Shown: in pieces, positions 6,892-11,897 of the stretch
How the letters are laid out: each line of letters begins with the position of its first letter
Numbering within the stretch: the stretch's first letter is position 1
NCBI GenBank assembly: GCA_028291305.1
Contig: JAQGII010000376.1
Location: forward strand, 1 to 11,897
Length of the DNA stretch: 11,897 nucleotides
From: Caulobacteraceae bacterium
Lineage (GTDB): Bacteria; Pseudomonadota; Alphaproteobacteria; Caulobacterales; Caulobacteraceae
Reading direction: 5' to 3'
The notes under the pieces: generated by a model
Told to the model about the DNA's origin: nothing
The model's input: the letters and a program-made list of their open reading frames with translations, nothing else
Databases searched by the model: none
Program-made: the position numbers and the translations under genes

Positions 6892-7008
6892 CTAGAGCAC
6901 GTCAGGCGAAAGTGGATACCGGTTTCGCCGCTCGACGTGCTCTAACGCTATGATTTAGAGCCTTTTTACCCGGTTCAAATGATTCCATTCGAACCGGAAA
7001 GGCTCTAG
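6892..7008. repeat. Twin-hairpin intergenic repeat (CTAGAGC...GCTCTAG), probable bidirectional terminator
   Basis: Two adjacent imperfect palindromes lie between the convergent Tad-like and FKBP genes. Hairpin 1 pairs TAGAGCACGTC (6893-6903) with GACGTGCTCTA (6934-6944), 11 of 11, and inside it GGCGAAA (6905-6911) with TTTCGCC (6923-6929). Hairpin 2 pairs TAGAGCCTTT (6956-6965) with AAAGGCTCTA (6998-7007), 10 of 10, and inside it CCGGTTC (6970-6976) with GAACCGG (6991-6997), with a 4-base bulge. The whole unit begins and ends with CTAG. The loop of hairpin 2 holds a GANTC site (6981-6985). The AGAGC...AGTGGATACCGG...GCTCTA layout matches a dispersed repeat seen in many alphaproteobacterial genomes, as I recall it. 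The right arm provides the FKBP stop codon (7007-7005). Confidence 0.8.
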
Positions 7009-7496
7009 CCGGCCTGATGCGGCAGCACGCCCAGCAACTGGATCCGGAACTGCAGGACGCTGTTGCCCGGGATCGGGCCCTTGGCCTCGTCGCCGTAGCC
7101 GAGCGTCGGCGGGATCCACACCATCCATTCGTCGCCCGGGCGCATCAGCTGCATGACCTCGGTCCAGCCGGAGATCACCTCGTCCAGGGGAAAGGCGGCC
7201 GGCTGGCCGCGGGCGAAGGACGAGTCGAACACCTCGCCCGAGAGCAGCTTACCCTCGTAATTGACCTTCACCTCGTCCTGCGCCTTGGGCGGGACGCCGG
7301 TGGCCGGGCCGCTGGAGACGATCTTGTACTGCAGGCCGTCGGGCAGGGTGACCACGCCCGGCTCCTTGGAGTTCTTGGCCATGAAGGCGGCATTTGCGCT
7401 CTCCTCGGCGGGCGGCTTCACCGCGGCCTTGGGCTGGCAGGCGGTCAGGGAGAGGATGGCGATCAGGGCCAGGGCGCAGCGACGGATCATGGGCAT
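7005..7496 (-). CDS. FKBP-type peptidyl-prolyl cis-trans isomerase, lipoprotein
   Basis: Envelope folding helper that catalyses proline isomerisation. The 163-aa protein has a lipoprotein signal peptide, basic MPMIRR then ALALIAILSLTAC with the lipobox cysteine at 20. Gln at +2 suggests outer-membrane sorting under the E. coli rule. After a linker (21-48) comes the FKBP domain (about 50-158): LPDGLQYKIVSSG, VKVNYEGKLLSGEVFDSSF with Tyr80, Phe90 and Asp91, VISGWTE with Val107, Ile108 and Trp111, LGYGDEAKG with Tyr134, and IPGNSVLQFRIQLLGV with Phe150. These are the usual active-site residues. An in-frame ATG at 7490 has a better-spaced Shine-Dalgarno (AAGAAGG, 9 bases) than 7496 (3 bases) and may be the true start. 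The gene lies 33 bases after ilvA, so it is probably cotranscribed. Its stop codon lies in the repeat. Confidence 0.93.
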   Translation of the reverse strand: MPMIRRCALALIAILSLTACQPKAAVKPPAEESANAAFMAKNSKEPGVVTLPDGLQYKIVSSGPATGVPPKAQDEVKVNYEGKLLSGEVFDSSFARGQPAAFPLDEVISGWTEVMQLMRPGDEWMVWIPPTLGYGDEAKGPIPGNSVLQFRIQLLGVLPHQAG

Positions 7497-7529
7497 GAGC
7501 CTTCTTTTGAGATGGGTCTTTTCCAGGAC

Positions 7530-8732
7530 CTAGACGGTGCGGGGCGGATAGCCCACCGCGCCCAGGGCGGCGATGATTTCCTGTGTGTGCCGCGCGTCGC
7601 GGGTTTCGATCATGACGTCGAACTCCGCGCCCTTGGCCGGGACGTCCAGGGCCAGGCGGTTGTGCGCCACCTCGATGATGTTGGCCCCGTGCGCGCCGAT
7701 GGTCATCGACACGGTGGCCAGCAGGCCCGGCCGATCGTCGCCGATGAAGCGCAGGGAGACGATGCGCTGGGCGCGCACCAGTTCGCGCGTCAGCACCGAA
7801 GCCAGCAGCCGCGTGTCGATGTTGCCGCCGGTCAGGATCAGGCCGCAGGTCTTGCCCCGGAACAGCTCGGGATAGGCCAGCAGCGCGGCCAGCGAAGCGG
7901 CCCCGGCGCCCTCGGCGATGGTCTTCTCGACATTGGCGTAGAGCGCGATGGCCCGCTCGAATTCGGGCTCCTCGATCAGCAGCACCTGTTCGACCAGCGG
8001 CCTGGCGATGGCGTAGGTGAGATCGCCCACCTGTTTGACCGCGATGCCTTCGGCGATGGTCTGACCGCCGGATTTGAACGGCCGGTTGCTCATGCGCCCG
8101 CTGAACGACGGATACATGGACGGCTCCAGGCCGATGATCTTCACGTCCGGCTTGATCGCCTTGGCCGCGGTGGCCACGCCCGAGATCAGCCCGCCGCCGC
8201 CGATCGGCACCGGCAGGACCTGCAGATCCGGGGCCTCCTCGAACATCTCCAGGGCGATGGTGCCCTGGCCGGCCATCACGTCGAGGTCGTTGAACGGATG
8301 CACGAACACCAGGCCGCGCTCCTCGCCGAGGGTCACGGCGAAAACGGAGGCGTCGTCGTAGGTCTCGCCCTCGATCACCACATTGGCCCCGTGCGAGCGG
8401 GTCTGCTCCACCTTCACGAAGGGGGTGGCCTTGGGCATGACGATGGTCACCGGGATGCCGAGGCGCGCGCCGTGGTAGGCCAGCCCCTGGGCATGGTTGC
8501 CGGCCGAGGCGGCGATCACGCCGCGCTTGCGCTCGTCCGCGTTCAGCTGGAGCAGCTTGTTCAACGCGCCGCGCTCCTTGTAGGCGGCGGTGAACTGCAG
8601 GTTCTCGAACTTCACCCACACCTCGGCCCCGGTAATGTCCGACAGCGTCCGCGAATGGCGCATGGGAGTGCGCTCGATGTGGCCGCGCAGCCGCTCGGCG
8701 GCCGCCTTTATGCTGTCGAAGGTCAGGGTCAT
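7530..8732 (-). CDS. ilvA: Threonine ammonia-lyase (threonine dehydratase) with C-terminal ACT domain
   Basis: PLP enzyme that deaminates threonine to 2-oxobutanoate, the first step towards isoleucine. The 400-aa protein has the fold-type II core: ENLQFTAAYKERGALNKL with the PLP lysine Lys52, SAGNHAQG (76-83), the phosphate-binding glycine loop IGGGGLISG (177-185), ENLQ/EGA(G)A substrate-side segments, and LTGGNID (300-306). A single ACT domain at about 323-396 (RIVSLRFIGDDRPGLLATVS ... GAEFDVMIET) probably senses an amino-acid effector. This short form with one ACT domain matches the TIGR01127-type group and not the longer E. coli IlvA; a catabolic TdcB-like role cannot be excluded. ATG 8732 begins MTLTFDSIKAAAERL, the family N-terminus. 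No clear Shine-Dalgarno is visible. It is followed by the FKBP gene and is divergent from the MFS gene. Confidence 0.92.
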   Translation of the reverse strand: MTLTFDSIKAAAERLRGHIERTPMRHSRTLSDITGAEVWVKFENLQFTAAYKERGALNKLLQLNADERKRGVIAASAGNHAQGLAYHGARLGIPVTIVMPKATPFVKVEQTRSHGANVVIEGETYDDASVFAVTLGEERGLVFVHPFNDLDVMAGQGTIALEMFEEAPDLQVLPVPIGGGGLISGVATAAKAIKPDVKIIGLEPSMYPSFSGRMSNRPFKSGGQTIAEGIAVKQVGDLTYAIARPLVEQVLLIEEPEFERAIALYANVEKTIAEGAGAASLAALLAYPELFRGKTCGLILTGGNIDTRLLASVLTRELVRAQRIVSLRFIGDDRPGLLATVSMTIGAHGANIIEVAHNRLALDVPAKGAEFDVMIETRDARHTQEIIAALGAVGYPPRTV

Positions 8733-8786
8733 TGGGGTAAAGCCAGGAAAAGTCGCGCAACCTAACGGGGGTGGCGCTTCAGGGCA
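8733..8786. promoter_or_regulatory. Short divergent ilvA / MFS intergenic region
   Basis: Only 54 bases separate the ilvA start from the most upstream MFS start. No operator palindrome or clear promoter hexamers are seen. If the MFS gene really begins at GTG 8826 or ATG 8865 the shared control region becomes 93 or 132 bases, which is more comfortable for two promoters. Confidence 0.3.
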
Positions 8787-10277
8787 ATGTCGCGGTCAAG
8801 CTGGCCGCAATGGGGATTGAGCTTAGTGACAAACAGGATCGTTTCATTGCTCGGCGGGCGCTCGATGGTCATCGCCCTGATCGTGGCCTGCGCCTTCTTC
8901 ATGGAGAACCTGGACGCCACCATCATCGTCACCGCCCTGCCGCAGATGGCGGCCAGCTTCGCCATCACTCCCACGCGGATGAGCCTGGGCGTCACCGCCT
9001 ATGTGCTGGCGGTGGCCGCCTGCATCCCGGCTTCGGGATGGCTGGCCGACCGGGTCGGCGCGCGCAACCTGTTCTGCGCCGCCATTGGCGCCTTCACCGT
9101 CGCCTCCATGCTGTGCGGCGTGGCCCCCAACTTCGTCGCATTCACCGCCGCGCGCATCCTGCAGGGCGCCGCGGCGGCGATGATGTCGCCGGTCGGGCGG
9201 CTGGTGGTGTTGAGGAACGCCGACAAGAAGGACCTGCTGCGGGCCCTCTCCACCCTGGTCTGGCCGGCCCTGTTCGCCCCGGTGCTGGGACCGCCGCTGG
9301 GCGGTCTCATCACCAGCGCGGCGTCCTGGCGCTGGATCTTCTACGTCAACCTGCCGGTGGGGCTGCTCGGCATGGCCCTGGTGCTGGCCTTCGTCCCCAA
9401 CAGCAAGACCGACGAGCGCACGCCCTTCGACACGCGCGGCTTCCTGCTGATGGCCGTGGCCCTGGCCTGCCTCACCTACGGCCTGGACGTGATTGGCCAG
9501 CGCCAGGGAAGCAGCCTGCCGGTCGGCGCCGGCCTGCTGGCGGCGGCGGCGGCGGTGGGCTTCCTGGCCGTGCGCCACGTGGAGACCACGCCCCAGCCCC
9601 TGCTGCGGCTGGACGCCCTGCGGCTGAAGACCTTCTTCGTCAGCTCCATCTCCGGCGGCACGATTTCGCGCGCGGCGATCAGCGCCACGCCCTTCCTGCT
9701 GCCCCTGATGTTCCAGGTGGGGTTCGGCCTGTCGCCCGTGCAATCGGGCCTGCTGCTGCTGATCTACATGGCCGCCAACCTGCTGATGAAGACCGTCACC
9801 AACCACGTCATCAGAATCTGGGGGCTGCGCAATGTGCTGGTGATCAACGGCCTGATCGCTTCGGCCGGCATCGCCGCCTGCGGCCTGATCTCGCCGACCG
9901 GGCCTCTGCTGCTGAGCGGCGCCATCCTGGCGCTGGCCGGCGCCAGCCGCTCGATGCAGTTCACCTGCCTCACCATGATCACCTTCGCCGACGTGACCCC
10001 GGCCCAGCGGGCGCCCGCGGCGGTGGTGTCGGCCCTGACCCAGCAGCTGGGCATGGGCATGGGGGTGGCGGTGGGCGCCCTGATGCTCAATTTCAGCGAG
10101 GTCCTGCGCCACGCGCCGCGCCTGGAGGTGTTCGACTTCCGCGTGGCCCTGGTGCTGGCCGGGGGCTTGAGCGCCCTGGCGGTGTTCTCCTACGCCGGCC
10201 TCGACCGGGACGCCGGGTCGGAGATCAGCGGGCACAAGGTGAAGATGGCCGAAGGACCGGCCCGTCGAACCGCCTAG
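8787..10277 (+). CDS. MFS transporter, DHA2 (EmrB/QacA-like) family
   Basis: Inner-membrane proton-driven exporter, probably for drugs or other small hydrophobic molecules. The 496-aa length and spacing of hydrophobic helices suit a 14-helix DHA2 protein. Motif D1 is LDATIIVTALPQMA (42-55), loop 2-3 motif A is GWLADRVGARNLF (84-96), motif C is the Pro/Gly-rich APVLGPPLGG (164-173), followed by the typical SWRWIFYVNLPVGLLG (180-195). The C-terminal tail (about 478-496) is cytoplasmic and charged. The start is uncertain: ATG 8787 gives a 26-residue hydrophilic lead and lies only 54 bases from the divergent ilvA start. In-frame GTG 8826 and ATG 8865 (MVIALIVACAFF) are alternatives. No membrane-fusion partner (EmrA-like) or regulator is adjacent, so the substrate is unknown. 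The gene ends 7 bases from the convergent small gene. Confidence 0.9.
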   Translation: MSRSSWPQWGLSLVTNRIVSLLGGRSMVIALIVACAFFMENLDATIIVTALPQMAASFAITPTRMSLGVTAYVLAVAACIPASGWLADRVGARNLFCAAIGAFTVASMLCGVAPNFVAFTAARILQGAAAAMMSPVGRLVVLRNADKKDLLRALSTLVWPALFAPVLGPPLGGLITSAASWRWIFYVNLPVGLLGMALVLAFVPNSKTDERTPFDTRGFLLMAVALACLTYGLDVIGQRQGSSLPVGAGLLAAAAAVGFLAVRHVETTPQPLLRLDALRLKTFFVSSISGGTISRAAISATPFLLPLMFQVGFGLSPVQSGLLLLIYMAANLLMKTVTNHVIRIWGLRNVLVINGLIASAGIAACGLISPTGPLLLSGAILALAGASRSMQFTCLTMITFADVTPAQRAPAAVVSALTQQLGMGMGVAVGALMLNFSEVLRHAPRLEVFDFRVALVLAGGLSALAVFSYAGLDRDAGSEISGHKVKMAEGPARRTA

Positions 10278-10284
10278 CTGTCGT

Positions 10285-10545
10285 TTAGCGCCCGCCGCCG
10301 GTGATGTCCTTGATCAGCGCCTGCACGGGCGCCTTGCCGCCGACGCTCCAGACGAGCTTCAGGTGGGCCAGGGTGCGGGCCGCGGCGTCCTCGAATTTCC
10401 ACTCGCAGGCGTCGAACCGGCAGCCGCTCAGGCTTGGGGGCTCGCCGCCGCCATACACGAGGCGACAGCTGCGGAACTCGCAGTCCTCGAAGGTCTCTCC
10501 GTCGAGCGAAACCGTTTCATGGTTGTAGAGAACGCCGCTTGGCAT
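10285..10545 (-). CDS. Small conserved hypothetical protein with pentapeptide-like motifs
   Basis: An 86-aa protein with start MPSGVLYNHETVSLDG at ATG 10545. The longer frame to 10785 adds low-complexity Arg-rich sequence and was rejected. The middle part has spaced Cys/Phe repeats reminiscent of pentapeptide repeats: FEDCEFRSCRLVY, then LSGCRFDACEWKFED, followed by AAARTLAHLKLVWSVGGKAPVQALIKDITGGG, which looks like a helical end. There are four cysteines. I recognise the pattern as a conserved hypothetical family in alphaproteobacteria but know no function. There is no signal peptide or membrane helix. It is convergent with the MFS gene (7-base gap) and 239 bases downstream of csp on the same strand. 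No obvious Shine-Dalgarno. Confidence 0.7.
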   Translation of the reverse strand: MPSGVLYNHETVSLDGETFEDCEFRSCRLVYGGGEPPSLSGCRFDACEWKFEDAAARTLAHLKLVWSVGGKAPVQALIKDITGGGR

Positions 10546-10748
10546 GACTGGCTTTGCTTCTGGATGGGGGAATGACTTGACGACGGTCGGCCGCGACCGC
10601 GCATCGCCGGTCGGGTTCACGCCCGCCGTCCACCGGCGGGGTCCTCGACGGGCGCCCGTTGAAGCACAGCTTGCTCGCCCTCGGCAGGCGCTCGGCCGGA
10701 CCAAAGGGCGTTGGAGGGGCGGTCGCCCGCTCCGGGTTCGGGAGGCAA
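10546..10748. other. Intergenic region upstream of the small hypothetical gene
   Basis: No coding region is supported here. One perfect short hairpin is present: CCCGCCG (10622-10628) pairs with CGGCGGG (10634-10640) around a 5-base loop. It lacks a T-run on either strand. The promoter of the 86-aa gene should lie here, but no convincing -35/-10 pair is seen. Confidence 0.35.
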
Positions 10749-10774
10749 GGACCCTGGCGCAGCGGCCAGGGTCC
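10749..10774 (-). terminator. Hairpin terminator after the cold-shock gene
   Basis: A perfect 10-base inverted repeat, GGACCCTGGC (10749-10758) with GCCAGGGTCC (10765-10774), surrounds a 6-base loop, 10 bases beyond the csp stop codon. On the minus strand it is followed by TTGCC and not by a long U-run, so it is a strong hairpin with a weak tract. A transcript-stabilising 3' stem is an alternative role. Confidence 0.65.
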
Positions 10775-10784
10775 CCGCGAGCCA

Positions 10785-10994
10785 TCAGGCTTTTTGCAGC
10801 TGTCCTGCGGACATCTTGCCGGACTTGCGGTCCTTCTCCAGTTCGAAGGAGAACTTGTCGCCTTCGTTCACGGAGCCGATGCCCGCCTGTTCGACGGCGC
10901 TGATGTGCAAGAACACGTCGGCGCTCCCGTCATCAGGCTGGATGAAGCCGTAGCCCTTGGTCGCGTTGAACCACTTCACAGTTCCGGTCGACAT
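10785..10994 (-). CDS. Cold-shock protein (single CSD, CspA family)
   Basis: A 69-aa OB-fold protein that binds single-stranded RNA and DNA and probably acts as an RNA chaperone. It begins [20 protein letters not shown] with RNP1 (KGYGFIQ, 13-19) and continues with RNP2 DVFLHIS (26-32), then [25 protein letters not shown]. Full length for the family, with all nucleic-acid-contacting aromatics (Trp8, Tyr15, Phe17, Phe28, His30) present. ATG 10994 is chosen because it opens the canonical N-terminus; a frame extending to 11048 adds 18 unrelated residues. A weak GAGTGAG lies 7 bases before the start. The upstream non-coding stretch (10995-11111) could hold a leader. Which csp paralogue it is, and whether it responds to cold or stationary phase, cannot be told from sequence. 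Confidence 0.95.
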   Translation of the reverse strand: MSTGTVKWFNATKGYGFIQPDDGSADVFLHISAVEQAGIGSVNEGDKFSFELEKDRKSGKMSAGQLQKA

Positions 10995-11111
10995 GTTTCG
11001 CTCACTCGTTTTTAAGATCGAGCGGCACCCTGATCTAACCGGCCACATTTTGCAAATAGAACCAGGAGGACGGCCAAGCTGAGCCGCAAGCTTAGGCGCA
11101 CGGCGCCCGGT
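10995..11111 (-). promoter_or_regulatory. csp upstream region
   Basis: These 117 bases lie between the 54-aa gene and csp and must include the csp leader and probably its promoter. There is an AT-richer patch at about 11045-11062 (minus strand TCTATTTGCAAAATG) and another at 11008-11016. A small stem GGCGC (11095-11099) with GCGCC (11103-11107) lies 5 bases after the stop of the upstream small gene. No hexamer pair with good spacing was found. Confidence 0.35.
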
Positions 11112-11276
11112 CTAGTCTTTGCGATCCGGCCCGGCCCGGCTGCTGTCCGCGACCTGGGTTTTTGCCCGGTTCAACTCGCGCTGCTCGAGCTTCGCCGCGG
11201 CCTTTTCGGCGGCTTTTTCTTCTTTTGCGCGGTCGCGCTGCGAGCGTTCGAAGGAATAATTCGGCGGGCGAGCCAT
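11112..11276 (-). CDS. Small charged coiled-coil protein (MARPPNY family), hypothetical
   Basis: A 54-aa gene, short enough to be missed by length-filtered gene finding, running from ATG 11276 to TAG 11114-11112. The protein starts MARPPNYSFERSQRDRAKEE and continues with an Ala/Lys/Glu-rich stretch (KAAEKAAAKLEQRELNRAKT, 21-40) that should form a long charged helix or coiled coil, then a polar tail ending DRKD. I recognise MARPPNY/FERSQR-RAK starts from small conserved alphaproteobacterial proteins of unknown function. No signal peptide or membrane segment. A competing overlapping frame at 11092-11406 reads as Arg/Pro-rich shadow. The gene lies upstream of csp on the same strand. No strong Shine-Dalgarno. 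Confidence 0.72.
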   Translation of the reverse strand: MARPPNYSFERSQRDRAKEEKAAEKAAAKLEQRELNRAKTQVADSSRAGPDRKD

Positions 11277-11431
11277 GAGGCGTTCTTTCTGGTCGCAAAT
11301 GCCGAACCCGACGCTCGGCCTTGAGGCGATGCCCCGGGCCGGCGGCGCCGACCCAGGACAGACTGCAGATACGATCTGCCGGTCGGCGCGTCGATAGATT
11401 CAGCAAAATTGTCTCGGCCGCCCGCGCCCCG
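11277..11431. other. Intergenic region between mtnP and the 54-aa gene
   Basis: 155 bases without a supported gene. The sequence is GC-rich with an AT-richer patch near 11390-11412 just after the mtnP stop. No terminator hairpin with a T-run and no clear promoter were recognised. Confidence 0.3.
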
Positions 11432-11897
11432 TCAGCCCCGCAGGGCCCGCCCGGCCACCGCGTCCAGCCTGCGGATCATTTCCGGGTCCCGCGCCGAGGG
11501 AGCGGTGATGATCGCCGTGTCCAGGCAGGTGTCGATGGGCGAAGCCGGCCGCGCGCCGGTCAGCTTGGCCGCCAGCTGCACGACCAGCGATTTGGCCATG
11601 GCGGCGTTGGCGTGCATGCAGGCGACGATCTGGGCCACGTCGACGTGGTCCTCGCCCTCGCGCCAGCAGTCGTAGTCGGTGACCATGGCCACGCTGGCGT
11701 AGGGCAGCTCGGCTTCGCGGGCCAGCTTGGCCTCGGGCATGTTGGTCCTGCCGATCACGTCGCAGCCCCAGGACCGGTAAAGTTCGCTTTCGGCGCGGGT
11801 GGAAAACTGCGGCCCCTCCATCACCAGATGGTCCCGCCCTCCACGACGGTGGCGCCGGCCGCGCGCCCGGCGTCGGCGGCCAGGGACGACAGCCTCG
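11432..11897 (-). pseudogene. mtnP: S-methyl-5'-thioadenosine phosphorylase, 3' part, frameshifted
   Basis: Cytoplasmic phosphorylase that splits methylthioadenosine to adenine and methylthioribose-1-phosphate in methionine salvage; the 5' half lies beyond the window. The first 24 codons in view (11895-11824) read to VVEGGTIW and then meet TGA (11823-11821). The family match continues one frame over from GTG 11824 as VMEGPQFSTRAESELYRSWG. Joined, GGTIW-VMEGPQFSTRAES has the spacing of known MTA phosphorylases (KGTMVTIEGPRFSSRAES in the human enzyme), so one G is missing near TGG(G)TGATGG. Downstream, CDVIGRTNMPEAKLARE, MVTDYDCW (purine-binding Asp residues) and the C-terminus to RALRG are intact. 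Arg replaces the usual Met in VIGMTNMPE, a ribose-contact position. The lesion creates a TGATG overlap that could in principle allow restart, but sequence error or gene decay is simpler. Confidence 0.85.

Noticed and set aside
7530..8732. Atypical AAYKERGA at the PLP lysine of threonine dehydratase as a sign of altered function
   Set aside because: SFK-to-AYK variation with an intact lysine occurs in the ACT-containing short IlvA group as far as I recall, and all other motifs are intact.
7017..8765. 582-residue plus-strand frame
   Set aside because: Composition is typical of a shadow frame (Gly/His/Asp-rich) and it lies opposite the FKBP and ilvA genes.
8844..10235. 463-residue minus-strand frame
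   Set aside because: Gln/His/Arg-rich shadow opposite the MFS transporter gene.
11819..11830. Programmed -1 frameshift in mtnP
   Set aside because: No slippery heptamer or downstream pseudoknot is evident, and MTA phosphorylase is not known to use recoding; a single-base indel explains it better.
1..11897. CRISPR arrays, tRNA or rRNA genes, transposases, prophage or defence genes
   Set aside because: No regularly spaced repeats, tRNA-like cloverleaf, rRNA sequence, transposase or phage-like protein was seen on either strand.

Overview
The window looks like chromosomal DNA from a high-GC alphaproteobacterium, most likely Caulobacteraceae (Caulobacter or Phenylobacterium). The evidence is the strong GC bias at third codon positions, the style of the TadE/TadG-like proteins, a small MARPPNY-type basic protein, sparse Shine-Dalgarno sequences, and a CTAGAGC...GCTCTAG hairpin repeat of the kind scattered through alphaproteobacterial genomes. 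This placement is inferred from familiarity with such proteins, not from a database search.

Layout. (1) 1-3445 is part of a surface-polysaccharide locus. On the minus strand lie a GT4-type glycosyltransferase, rfbC (dTDP-4-dehydrorhamnose 3,5-epimerase) and an NAD-dependent epimerase/dehydratase, closely packed. A divergent GT2 (rhamnosyltransferase-like) gene is on the plus strand. The epimerase reading frame is broken by an in-frame TAG, and the frame continues with a family motif up to the window edge. (2) 3453-4622 is argE on the minus strand. (3) 4811-6868 is a tightly packed plus-strand operon of three Tad/Flp-type genes: a TadG-like protein whose C-terminal part resembles a beta-solenoid, then two TadE-like pseudopilins. 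No Tad ATPase, secretin or peptidase is in view. (4) 6892-7008 is a twin-hairpin repeat that separates the Tad genes from the convergent FKBP gene and supplies the FKBP stop codon. (5) 7005-8732 carries an FKBP-type prolyl isomerase lipoprotein gene behind threonine dehydratase (ilvA), both on the minus strand. (6) 8787-10277 is a DHA2-type MFS exporter on the plus strand. (7) 10285-11276 holds three small minus-strand genes: an 86-aa pentapeptide-like hypothetical, a cold-shock protein followed by a hairpin, and a 54-aa charged coiled-coil protein. (8) 11432-11897 is the 3' half of an MTA phosphorylase gene (mtnP) carrying a one-base frameshift and an arginine where an active-site methionine is expected.

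The sugar genes fit one pathway: RfbC makes dTDP-4-keto-L-rhamnose, the SDR could reduce it or make another sugar, and the two glycosyltransferases could use the products. The rest is mixed housekeeping. I see no convincing new defence or mobile system. The observations most worth checking are the two broken genes near the window ends, the stand-alone Tad pseudopilin trio, and the repeat element with its degenerate second copy.
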